Source of the DNA: Paenibacillus sp. Soil766
GTDB taxonomy: Bacteria; Bacillota; Bacilli; Paenibacillales; NBRC-103111
DNA: 64,000 bases
NCBI RefSeq assembly: GCF_001428105.1
Contig: NZ_LMSJ01000005.1
Location: forward strand, 182,171-246,170
Direction of reading: 5' to 3'
The position numbers were made by a program, and so were the translations under genes. Below the pieces are notes generated by a model. It saw only the letters and a program-made list of their open reading frames with translations. It was not told the origin of the DNA and searched no databases. Shown piece by piece: positions 35,163 through 43,929 of this stretch (positions within the stretch are counted from its first letter, which is position 1; each line of letters opens with the position of its first letter).

Positions 35163-38100
35163 ATGGCGATTAGCGCCCGAAAGGTAAAAAGAAATGTTGC
35201 GCTTGGTTTAGCTAGTTTTATGTTATTTTCAAATGTATTTGCTTTTAGCGGACTATCAACATCCGCGAATGCTTTACAACATCCTGTCAATATTGAAAAC
35301 CCCGATTTCGAAGCAGGCGATCTATCAGGATGGATGTCAACCGGGAGTGCTTTTAGTGATCTTCCCTCATCATTACCCAATTTTTGGGGAGATCATCCTT
35401 TTAAGCAGAACGGGGCTTATCACGCATGGGGATGGAATTCGGAAGCAGTAGATCCAAGCGATAGCAGCATAAACATCTCGGATTCCAGAACAGGAACGTT
35501 GAAATCGAGTACGTTCAGGCTTTCTGGAAATGGCGAGGTTAACTTCCTGGTTGGCGGAGGCAATGATATCGACAATGTATATGTTTCTCTCGTTCGCGCT
35601 TCTGATCATACAATCTTGTTTAAAAGCGCGGGGTTCGCATTGCCAGATCAATATGAAAGATATGTACGAGTGAATTGGCAAGCTCAGGCATACATAGGGG
35701 AAGATCTCTATATTGAAGTTGTGGACAATAGCACAAGTCAGCACATTAATGTGGACGATTTCCATGTATACAATGTAACGAATAGTATTGACAATCCAAG
35801 CTTCGAAACAGGAAGTTTGAGTGGTTGGAACGCCAAGGGGGATGCTTTTACAGTCTCAAATGCGTTAACCTATGGTGAGGTGCAAACCCCTTATTATCAA
35901 AAAGGAAAGTACTTTGTATCCGGCTTGACTGGTGATGCCGGAAGTACAGAAGCAAAGTCAGGCTCTCTACAGTCTGCCTCATTCAAGCTGGAAGGAACAG
36001 GCGAAGTAAACTTTCTTATCGGCGGAACGAATGATATGGATCATACTTATGTTGCTCTATTCAGAGAGTCCGACGATACAGAATTATATAGAGCAACCGG
36101 TTCATCACTAGGTGATGGTCCCGAATCCATGAGAAGAGTGATCTGGGATGCGTCCGCTCATCTTAGCGAAGTGGTCTACTTGAAAGCTGTTGATCTGGGT
36201 CAAGGACATATCAATGTTGATGATTTCCACGTATATAATACCATTCATAACATTGTTAACCCTGACTTCGAAACAGGCGACTTAACTGGATGGACGGTTG
36301 AATCCGGAGAAGTGCCAGGTCAAGTTTCGCCAACCGTAAAATATTGGCATGAAAATCCGATTAATAAGACAGGGCAGTTCCATTTCTGGGGCGATGACAT
36401 GAAGCAAGGTTCAATCAAATCCAGTGTGTTTGTCCTTGGCGGAACCGGCGAAATTAATTTCATGATGGGTGGCGGAAATCTCGATACACAGTATGTTGCT
36501 TTAATACGTGCATCTGACAATACGGAACTGATGAGAGCAAATAATACACAATTTGCAGATTCTGAGGCGTATGCAAGAGTGATGTGGGATGCTTCGGCTT
36601 ATCTAGGCGATCAAGTCTATTTAATGCTTGTGGACCAGATTGCAGCAGGCGGATGGCAGCACGTGAATCTTGATGATATCCATGTTTATAATCTGCCTCA
36701 TGATATTGTGAACCCTGACTTTGAAACCGGGGACTTGGCGGGTTGGACTGTTGTCAGTGGCGAGGCGCCTGGTCGGGTTACTTCTGAAGTTAATTACTGG
36801 CATCCTGACCCGATTAATAAAGTAGGTGAATATCACTTCTGGGGTGATGATTGGAAGGAAGGCAGTATCCAATCAAGCACCTTTGTGCTAAGCGGGAATG
36901 GTGAAATTAATTTCATGCTAGGCGGAGGTAATTTCCCCAAAACGGAGTATGTTGCGCTTGTTCGCGCTTCTGACGGGAAAGAACTAATTAAATCCACACA
37001 TACTGCTCATGCAGGTTCTGAAGGGTATGATCGAGTTGTGTGGGATGCTTCTGCATTTACAGGTGAGGAAGTGTATCTGAAAGCAGTGGATAGCGTGCCT
37101 GGCGGCGGATGGCAGCATATTAACCTTGACGATATTCACGCATTCAACAACGATCCAGCCGATATCTTGAATCCAAGCTTCGAAACAGGCACTTTAGAGG
37201 GCTGGCAAGCTGCAGGTGATGCTTTTACAGGAACTGTTTCCTCTGAGACAATGTCGGGTGAAGCCCCAATTAACAAGATAGGCAATTACTATATTCAAGG
37301 CTTAGCTGGCGCCGGTTCGGGTAATGCTAGTGCAAGAACAGGCTCTCTCCAATCGTCAGTCTTTAAACTTGGTGGCAACGGTGAAATTAACTTTATGTTA
37401 AGCGGTAATCATGATCCGAGTAATCTATACGTTGCGTTAGTAAATGCGGAAGACGATTCAATCCTATTTAGTGAGACACCGGCAAATGGTGAGTTAAACC
37501 CTGAATATCTTCGACGGATCGTTTGGGATGCCAAAGCCTACTTAGGGCAAAAGGTGTTTTTGAAGGTGATGGACAATAGCCTAATAGGACATTTGAATGT
37601 CGACGATTTCCATGTTCGCAATACAGGTTCTCCTTCTTACGTGATGAATAATGAAGATTTTGAAAAAGGAGATTTATCTGGATGGACAGTAGGTGGCGAC
37701 GCTTTTTCAATTTCTGATCAATACACTGATTCTTCGGGAATTGCCTACGGGCAACAGCGTAATTATCATGTTGTTGGAAATAACGAAGCGACAGGCACTT
37801 TAACATCCAACACATTCAGACTGGCAGGAACAGGGACTGTTAATTTTAAAATCAGCGGAGATATAGACGTTGACCATCTTTATGTGTCATTAGTTCGAGC
37901 ATCGGACAATAAAGAATTGTTTAGAGCAACAGCTCACAACTCTAACCGTTATCAAACTGTTACTTGGGACGCTTCGAAATTTATAAACGAAGAGCTTTAT
38001 TTCTCCATTGTAGACAACGTGGCGACAGGTCATCTTAATGTCGATGATTTCAACTATTATGTGTCTCATGAAGTTATGAATAGCGATTTTGAAAGCGGAG

Positions 38101-41100
38101 ACCTGCGTGGTTGGAAGGTCGTTGAGGGTAACGCTTTCGATGATACGCTTACCAAGCAGGATAAATTCTGGGGAACAAAGCCATTTATGCACAATGGACT
38201 GTATCATCTATGGGGGTTTCAAGGTGGTGGAGACGGTAGAAAGGGAATTATGGAATCCAGCCATTTCATCGCTTTAGGCGATAAGAATATCCCTACATCG
38301 GGAAGATTAACTTTCCTGATGGGAGGTGGTTCGGATATTGACAACTTATATGTTGCTCTTATAAGGGATCGAACAGGCGAGATTCTTAATAAGACGACAG
38401 GTAATAGTGATGAACAATATTCTGAGCATGTTTTTGATGCTACCCCTTATGCCGGGGAAGAACTATATTTCAGAGTTGTGGATCAAACAACTGCCGGATT
38501 TGGTCATCTCAACCTGGATCGCTTTGTGACGATGAATGCTGTTTCACAATTGGAAAACCCTGATTTTGAAACTGGTGATTTATCTGGGTGGACGCTGGAA
38601 GGTGAAGCATTCGCAGATTCTGTCTCAAATTTACCTGGGAATGGAAACTATGGAACGTATTATGTGAATGGGAATAAAGCAAGTAACCCTGCCTTGACAG
38701 GTACATTGTCATCCAAGGTATTCGAGTTGACGGGGACTGGAATTCTGAGCTTTTTGGTCGCTGGAGGCAAGGATGCTGATCAGCTACATGTAGCCCTAGT
38801 CAGAGCTTATGATCATATGGAATTGTTTAGAGCCACGGGATCGGACTCTGACCTATTTCAGGATGTTACATGGGATGCTTCAGCTTACCTAGGGGAAGAA
38901 GTATATGTTAAAGTCGTGGACAATAAGACCTCAGGCACTTTTGGTTATATCAGTGTAGATGATTTTCAACTAAGTATACCGCGTGAAAGCTATTCGGAAC
39001 CATACAGGCCACAGTTCCATTATACACCTGAAAAAAATTGGATGAATGATCCCAACGGTATGGTCTATTATAATGGAGAATACCATCTGTTTTACCAGTA
39101 TACGCCGTTTTCCACATCCCCTGCTTTCGATAAGATGCATTGGGGGCATGCGGTAAGTACAGATCTAACACATTGGAAAGAACTCCCACCAGCGATAGCG
39201 CCTGATGAACATGGTGCCATATTCTCAGGCGGCGCTGTAGTAGATGCGCATAACACATCTGGATTATTTAATGAAGAAGGCTCAGGTCTGGTAGCGTTTT
39301 ATACGCAAAATGGATCACAGCAGGTGCAGAGTATCGCTTACAGTAAAGATAGTGGCAGAACCTGGACGAAATATACAGGAAATCCTGTCCTGTTGCCAGG
39401 AGCTGCCGCGGATTTAAGGGAACCTAACGGAACCGCGCCTGATTTCAGGGATCCTAAAGTATTCTGGCATGAGGCTACATCCAAATGGATTATGTTATTA
39501 GCTGTAGGTCATCACATCGAGTTTTATTCATCGCCCAACTTAAAAGAATGGACTTATGAAAACTCATTTGGAGCTGACGGACTTGGATCACATTATGGCA
39601 TCTACGAGTGCCCTGATTTGATCGAATTGTCCGTCGATGGAGATCCAACCAAGAAGAAATGGGTTATGATCATTAGTACCGGTGATGGTAACGGAAACAG
39701 AAGAGATGTTGACCCTCAGCCTCCTGGTAAAGGATCGGGTATGATGTATTTTGTCGGTGCGTTCGATGGCAAAACCTTTACACCAGATGAACGGCCAACT
39801 CCTGATCAATCCAATTGGATTGACTATGGTTCCGATTTCTATGCAGCAGTAACATGGAGCAATATTCGAGATGAGCAAGGAAGACCCTTATGGCTCGGCT
39901 GGATGAATAACTGGAGATATGCGAGCAATACGCCTACAAGTACTTGGCGTGGTGGAATGAGCATTCCGCGTACGATCGAGCTTAAGACGACAACGGATGG
40001 AATCCGTCTGATTCAGGAGCCGATTCAGCAGCTAGAACAATTAAGAAAGCCGGTTCTAAATTGGACCAATTTCCAAGTTCAACAGGTTAATAATGTATTG
40101 CAAGCCGTATATGGAAGTACAATGGAAATTGTCGCGGAATTTGGTATTCAGGATGCATCGGAATTTGGATTCAGAATTCGTAAGTCCAATTCGCAAGAGA
40201 CAGTGATCGGGTATGACACGTCAAGTCAAAAAGTATTTGTGGACCGTACGCATTCAGGAGGGCCTGACGTAAGTGATATTGTCCCTGTCCGACAAGAGGC
40301 TCCTCTGCCTCCGGAAAATAACAAAATTAAACTTCATATCTTCGTAGATGAGGATACCCTTGAAGTGTTTGCAAATGATGGAAGAAAAGTTTTCACAGAT
40401 CAAATATTCCCTGATTCGAACAGTAAGGGCCTTGAGCTTTATGCAGAAAATGGGGAAGTGAACGTCAACTCTTTACGTATTTATCACCTTGACACAATTT
40501 GGGCAGATAGGGCGATCAAGAAGCTTCAAATGGATAAAAGAAGCTATACGATTGAAACGAATGGAACCTTCCCAACCGTTGTATCGGCTCTTGTTTTAAG
40601 TCCAATGAATCACACTGTAAGCCAAGCGGTATATGGCGGTGCCATTCAAGATGCAAGCAACTCTGTAACGGGAATCGTGTATGGGGGTTGGCAGGGTATG
40701 CCATTAACGGTGTATGGATATGGCGATCTGACAAGCAAACAAATTGTTACGGACCAAGCTGTCTTCAAAAGCTCTGATCCTTCTGTAGCCAGCGTGAATG
40801 ATGCCGGCATCGTATATGGGAAGCGACTGGGTCAAACCTTGATTACAGCTGCGTATAAAGGACATGTGACAACAGCTTCTGTCACGGTCTTACAATCAAA
40901 TGAAACTCCTTCAGAACCTACGCCAGTAATCCCAGGTGTGGACACAACGCCTAACAATCAGGGCCGACTTGTTGTTCCGACTAGTATAAGTAATAAAATT
41001 GCTGTGGGAAAAGTTTCGAAAGAGACGTTGAATAAAGCGTTGGATGCAGCTGGGATTGACGCTAAAGGCACCAAAAAGATAACAATCGAATTGGATAAAG

Positions 41101-42122
41101 CGGATGATGTTAACGGATACAGTATCGAGATACCATCTACGTTTATATCTAGTGACCATGCTAATCGACAATTTGAAATTCGTAGTCCAATAGGTACCAT
41201 GACTTTATCGAGTCAGATGTTTACCAAAGCCGCATTCAATGAAAATGACAACATTGTATTAAGTATGACCCTTGCGGATCGTAATGCAGCTGGTGGCGGT
41301 AAACAATCTGAAATCGGAGCAAGGCCGGTTCTTGAATTAATCGCCACTTTGAATGGTAACGTACTTCCATGGCGTAATGCGGATGCTCCTGTACAGGTAG
41401 CTATCCATTACACGCCTTTAGCAGAAGAAATGAATCATACAGATCATTTAGTTGTCTGGTATCTGGATCCATCCGGCAGCATCGCACCTGTTCCTAATGC
41501 CAAATATAATAAAGCAACGGGTGAAATGAACTTTAAAACAATCCATTTCAGCCAATATGCGATAGCTTACGTGAATAAGTCCTTTGATGATCTTAACGAT
41601 TACGCTTGGGCTAAAAACCAGATCGAATTCCTTGCATCTAGAAGCATCATTAAAGGCACAACAGAGACAGCCTTTGCTCCGCAAAAGGATATTACAAGGG
41701 CAGACTTTGTTCTACTGCTAGTACGCGCACTTGAATTAACGGCTCAAGCGGATTCCAACTTTGATGATGTTAAATCGGATGATTATTACTATGAAGCGGT
41801 CAGCATCGCCAAAAGGCTGGGTATTACCAATGGCATAGATGGAAGTTTTTTTAATCCGAACGCTTCGATTACAAGGCAAGATATGATGGTTATGCTGAGT
41901 AGAGCGATGGATGCAGCGAAACGCGAAACAGCCATAGGTACAAAATCAGATTTGAGTATTTTCCAGGATCGTAATGATATTTCGTCATATGCCATAGAAA
42001 GTGTTTCTTCTCTTGTGAAATCCCATATTATTGATGGTAACAATGGGAAGATTCTTCCACTCGATCATACGACGAGGGCTGAGACGGCAGTAGTGCTTTA
42101 CCGATTATTGTTACAGGAATAA
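35163..42122 (+). CDS. Giant S-layer-anchored GH32 fructanase (levanase/inulinase) with eight N-terminal repeats
   Basis: ATG 35163 is chosen because GAAAGGGG at 35147-35154 fits and a signal peptide follows (ending near TSANA); an upstream in-frame start at 35085 would lie before the transcription start. The 2319-residue protein has eight repeats of about 150-165 residues (from residue 41 to about 1270), each opening with a NPDFE.GDLSGW-type line and ending H[IL]N[VL]DDFHVYN, probably carbohydrate-binding beta sandwiches. The GH32 domain (about 1275-1780) has WMNDPNG (D1296), FRDP (D1430) and YECP (E1482). Then come a Big-2-like Ig domain, a linker domain, and three SLH domains (about 2139-2319) that anchor it to the cell wall. 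It would degrade levan or inulin at the surface. A cycloinulo-oligosaccharide-forming transferase is an alternative. Confidence 0.93.
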   Translation: MAISARKVKRNVALGLASFMLFSNVFAFSGLSTSANALQHPVNIENPDFEAGDLSGWMSTGSAFSDLPSSLPNFWGDHPFKQNGAYHAWGWNSEAVDPSDSSINISDSRTGTLKSSTFRLSGNGEVNFLVGGGNDIDNVYVSLVRASDHTILFKSAGFALPDQYERYVRVNWQAQAYIGEDLYIEVVDNSTSQHINVDDFHVYNVTNSIDNPSFETGSLSGWNAKGDAFTVSNALTYGEVQTPYYQKGKYFVSGLTGDAGSTEAKSGSLQSASFKLEGTGEVNFLIGGTNDMDHTYVALFRESDDTELYRATGSSLGDGPESMRRVIWDASAHLSEVVYLKAVDLGQGHINVDDFHVYNTIHNIVNPDFETGDLTGWTVESGEVPGQVSPTVKYWHENPINKTGQFHFWGDDMKQGSIKSSVFVLGGTGEINFMMGGGNLDTQYVALIRASDNTELMRANNTQFADSEAYARVMWDASAYLGDQVYLMLVDQIAAGGWQHVNLDDIHVYNLPHDIVNPDFETGDLAGWTVVSGEAPGRVTSEVNYWHPDPINKVGEYHFWGDDWKEGSIQSSTFVLSGNGEINFMLGGGNFPKTEYVALVRASDGKELIKSTHTAHAGSEGYDRVVWDASAFTGEEVYLKAVDSVPGGGWQHINLDDIHAFNNDPADILNPSFETGTLEGWQAAGDAFTGTVSSETMSGEAPINKIGNYYIQGLAGAGSGNASARTGSLQSSVFKLGGNGEINFMLSGNHDPSNLYVALVNAEDDSILFSETPANGELNPEYLRRIVWDAKAYLGQKVFLKVMDNSLIGHLNVDDFHVRNTGSPSYVMNNEDFEKGDLSGWTVGGDAFSISDQYTDSSGIAYGQQRNYHVVGNNEATGTLTSNTFRLAGTGTVNFKISGDIDVDHLYVSLVRASDNKELFRATAHNSNRYQTVTWDASKFINEELYFSIVDNVATGHLNVDDFNYYVSHEVMNSDFESGDLRGWKVVEGNAFDDTLTKQDKFWGTKPFMHNGLYHLWGFQGGGDGRKGIMESSHFIALGDKNIPTSGRLTFLMGGGSDIDNLYVALIRDRTGEILNKTTGNSDEQYSEHVFDATPYAGEELYFRVVDQTTAGFGHLNLDRFVTMNAVSQLENPDFETGDLSGWTLEGEAFADSVSNLPGNGNYGTYYVNGNKASNPALTGTLSSKVFELTGTGILSFLVAGGKDADQLHVALVRAYDHMELFRATGSDSDLFQDVTWDASAYLGEEVYVKVVDNKTSGTFGYISVDDFQLSIPRESYSEPYRPQFHYTPEKNWMNDPNGMVYYNGEYHLFYQYTPFSTSPAFDKMHWGHAVSTDLTHWKELPPAIAPDEHGAIFSGGAVVDAHNTSGLFNEEGSGLVAFYTQNGSQQVQSIAYSKDSGRTWTKYTGNPVLLPGAAADLREPNGTAPDFRDPKVFWHEATSKWIMLLAVGHHIEFYSSPNLKEWTYENSFGADGLGSHYGIYECPDLIELSVDGDPTKKKWVMIISTGDGNGNRRDVDPQPPGKGSGMMYFVGAFDGKTFTPDERPTPDQSNWIDYGSDFYAAVTWSNIRDEQGRPLWLGWMNNWRYASNTPTSTWRGGMSIPRTIELKTTTDGIRLIQEPIQQLEQLRKPVLNWTNFQVQQVNNVLQAVYGSTMEIVAEFGIQDASEFGFRIRKSNSQETVIGYDTSSQKVFVDRTHSGGPDVSDIVPVRQEAPLPPENNKIKLHIFVDEDTLEVFANDGRKVFTDQIFPDSNSKGLELYAENGEVNVNSLRIYHLDTIWADRAIKKLQMDKRSYTIETNGTFPTVVSALVLSPMNHTVSQAVYGGAIQDASNSVTGIVYGGWQGMPLTVYGYGDLTSKQIVTDQAVFKSSDPSVASVNDAGIVYGKRLGQTLITAAYKGHVTTASVTVLQSNETPSEPTPVIPGVDTTPNNQGRLVVPTSISNKIAVGKVSKETLNKALDAAGIDAKGTKKITIELDKADDVNGYSIEIPSTFISSDHANRQFEIRSPIGTMTLSSQMFTKAAFNENDNIVLSMTLADRNAAGGGKQSEIGARPVLELIATLNGNVLPWRNADAPVQVAIHYTPLAEEMNHTDHLVVWYLDPSGSIAPVPNAKYNKATGEMNFKTIHFSQYAIAYVNKSFDDLNDYAWAKNQIEFLASRSIIKGTTETAFAPQKDITRADFVLLLVRALELTAQADSNFDDVKSDDYYYEAVSIAKRLGITNGIDGSFFNPNASITRQDMMVMLSRAMDAAKRETAIGTKSDLSIFQDRNDISSYAIESVSSLVKSHIIDGNNGKILPLDHTTRAETAVVLYRLLLQE

Positions 42123-42127
42123 GCGTA

Positions 42128-42166
42128 GCTACAACCATCAATGTTTGGCTGCCTCTCGCAGAGTAG
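42128..42166 (+). pseudogene. 3' remnant of a second YesM-type histidine kinase gene
   Basis: Frame 42128-42166 reads ATTINVWLPLAE and a stop, matching the C terminus TTVNVWLPVIA of the kinase ending at 27429; the nucleotide match continues through GAGTAGAAGTAA into the terminator. It directly follows the fructanase stop codon. The rest of that kinase gene is missing. Confidence 0.75.
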
Positions 42167-42176
42167 AAGTAATAAG

Positions 42177-42217
42177 AAATAGCCCTAGCCTGTCATAACA
42201 GGCCAGGGCTATTTTTA
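42177..42217 (+). terminator. Terminator inherited from the lost kinase gene
   Basis: ATAGCCCTAGCCTG (42179-42192) pairs with CAGGCCAGGGCTAT (42199-42212) with one G-U pair, followed by TTTTT. It is a sister of the hairpin at 27444-27484 and now terminates the giant fructanase transcript. Confidence 0.8.
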
Positions 42218-42277
42218 GTTTTTTCGTTTTGGTGAATTATGCGGAAGGGAGAGAAACATCATGCTAGGTCTTTTTTA

Positions 42278-42453
42278 CCACATAAGAAAGTATAAGTTTT
42301 CGGTACCTGAAAACCGCTTTCTTATTGGCGATAAAACCTACCTCTCTTGGGGGCCCCACAAAGTAATCGGACTTTGCTTCGAAGGTTAGCATCACTTTGT
42401 GGGGGAGAATAGCGGTCGCTCATCTTTGAATGGCCTCGATAGAGGTTTTCTCA
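42278..42453 (+). repeat. Dispersed intergenic repeat, long copy
   Basis: The ends match 22860-22934. The additional middle of about 105 bases contains CCCCACAAAGT and ACTTTGTGGGG as perfect 11-bp inverted arms, and the left part contains TAAGAAAG/CTTTCTTA. This looks like a non-coding mobile or REP-like element, possibly with a nested second element. No ORF of note lies within. Confidence 0.65.
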
Positions 42454-42470
42454 TATTTGAATGAAGATAG

Positions 42471-42534
42471 TAGAAAATATTCAACAGTTGAGAGAAGATT
42501 TTCTATTATTTTTTGTATTTATCACAGGTATGAT
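42471..42534 (+). promoter_or_regulatory. Activator-type promoter cassette, copy 2 (ribose/fructose-type importer)
   Basis: TAGAAAATATTC (42471-42482), 11-base spacer, GAAGATTTTCTA (42494-42505), 23 bases, then TATGAT (42529-42534). Sequence and all distances equal the cassette before the giant fructanase, and similarity extends through ATGAAGACACA. The same activator probably controls both genes. It implies a leader of nearly 300 bases before the importer genes. Confidence 0.7.
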
Positions 42535-42663
42535 GAAGACACAGAAAACATACATCCACTCTTTTAGGGAGGTGAGGTTTCTTGTAGGTAATTGATTAGT
42601 ATCAATCATGCATGACTTCATTTGGGGGATTTATTTGTATCAAAAAAGGAGGGAGTAAAGAAC

Positions 42664-42718
42664 ATGCTAAAGAGATTTACAATTGGCTATTTGTGTCGCT
42701 AAACGTGATAGTCAATTG
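42664..42718 (+). other. Possible leader mini-ORF and hairpin before the importer genes
   Basis: AAAGGAGGG is followed by ATG 42664 and a 12-codon frame (MLKRFTIGYLCR, stop at 42700-42702). CAATTGGCTAT (42680-42690) and ATAGTCAATTG (42708-42718) form an 11-bp stem with one mismatch that spans its end. It may be a leader peptide/attenuator or the start of a lost gene. The rest of 42535-42829 shows no gene. Confidence 0.35.
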
Positions 42719-42829
42719 GACTCTAAAACATGTTCATAGAAAAACATTTACACTTTAATTAAGACCTATCTTCTTAATGTCCGCCAAACTTTTTTTTGAA
42801 AAATTATAATAATTCGGAGGAATTTGAAA

Positions 42830-43828
42830 ATGAAAAACATGAAGATTTTCTTGTTGCTATTTGTTGTATTTGCACTTTCGGCTTGTGGTAAAGCAGTAGA
42901 AACAAAACCCGCAGCAGCAACTGGGGCGCCAGCGGAAACAGCTAAAGCTGCGAAAGCAGCAGATCCGACACCCGGGAAAAAAGTAGTTATCGGTTTGACT
43001 GTACAAAACTTAAGCAATCCTTTCTTCGTGGCGATGTCCAAAGGTGCAGCAGAAGCTGCCAAGAAACACGGTGGTGAAGTAATCGCCGTTAGCGCAGAAG
43101 ATAATTTGGCTACACAAACGGCCCAAATCGAAGATTTTATTACCAAAAAAGTGAGTATGATTATTCTAAGCTCTGTAGATACCAAAGGTATTGCAGCAGC
43201 GGTGGGTCAAGCTAAAGCAGCAGGTATCCCAATCATTTCTGTCGATACAATTTCTGAGGGCGGTGTTAATGCGAGTGTAACATCCGATAACGTTCAAGCA
43301 GGACGTATAGCGGGTGAATACTTGGTCAAACGGTTGAATGGAAAAGGAAATATTGCCGTATTAGATGGACCGCCGGTGTCCGCTGTAACAGACCGTATTG
43401 CAGGATTTAATGAAGCTCTCAAAGCAGCTCCTGGAATTAAAATAGTTGCTAATCAAAATGGTAACGGTAATCGTGAAACATCGCTTGCTAAGATGGAGAC
43501 CATCTTACAAGCAAACGGCAAAGGATCAATCGACGCTGTATTTGCTATTAATGATCCAACAGGTATTGGGGCTAAAATTGCTGCAGAGCAAGCTGGTCGC
43601 GACAAGGAAATGTTTATCGTTGGTGTAGATGGATCTCCGGATGCAGTGACGACACTTAAAGAAAACAAAAGCTATGTTGGAAGCTCAGCACAAAATCCAT
43701 TCAATATGATTACAATTGCAGTTGAAACGGCATTTAAAGTTCTTGCTGGTGAAAAAGTGGAACCATTAATTAAACTTCCAACTGATTTCATTACGACAGA
43801 AAACGTTAAAGACTATAAAGGCTGGTAG
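42830..43828 (+). CDS. Ribose/fructose-type ABC importer binding lipoprotein
   Basis: ATG 42830 lies 9 bases after CGGAGG (42815-42820). The 332-residue lipoprotein (lipobox LSAC, Cys19) has an Ala-rich linker and a periplasmic-binding-protein type 1 fold, nearly the twin of the protein at 22988-23995: NLSNPFFVAMSKGA, GPPVSAVTDRIAGF and GAKIAAEQAGRDKEMFIVGV are shared. Here it heads an ATPase/permease operon, so it is the transport subunit. Fructose is the most likely ligand given the locus; ribose or another pentose or hexose is possible. It may also deliver ligand to the chemoreceptor downstream. Confidence 0.92.
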   Translation: MKNMKIFLLLFVVFALSACGKAVETKPAAATGAPAETAKAAKAADPTPGKKVVIGLTVQNLSNPFFVAMSKGAAEAAKKHGGEVIAVSAEDNLATQTAQIEDFITKKVSMIILSSVDTKGIAAAVGQAKAAGIPIISVDTISEGGVNASVTSDNVQAGRIAGEYLVKRLNGKGNIAVLDGPPVSAVTDRIAGFNEALKAAPGIKIVANQNGNGNRETSLAKMETILQANGKGSIDAVFAINDPTGIGAKIAAEQAGRDKEMFIVGVDGSPDAVTTLKENKSYVGSSAQNPFNMITIAVETAFKVLAGEKVEPLIKLPTDFITTENVKDYKGW

Positions 43829-43839
43829 TATTATTCTTG

Positions 43840-43873
43840 CGATGTGGTTACTCTCTACCTGAGTGCCACATCG
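43840..43873 (+). other. Intra-operon hairpin after the binding-protein gene
   Basis: CGATGTGG (43840-43847) and CCACATCG (43866-43873) are exact inverted arms with an 18-base loop and no T run. It may protect the upstream mRNA and so raise binding-protein levels over the transporter. Confidence 0.45.
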
Positions 43874-43929
43874 TATTCATTCTATTTTCATTAAATGATA
43901 TTAATTATTAAATTGGTTGGAGTGAGAAT

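Noticed and set aside
35285..38970. Repeated blocks as possible CRISPR or DNA-level satellite
   Set aside because: The repeats are in-frame protein domains of about 480 bases with diverged codons, not short direct repeats with spacers. No CRISPR array, tRNA, rRNA or transposase gene was recognised in the window.
42664..42702. Mini-ORF as a real gene
   Set aside because: At 12 codons with no known counterpart it cannot be supported as a protein gene; it is kept only as a possible leader feature.
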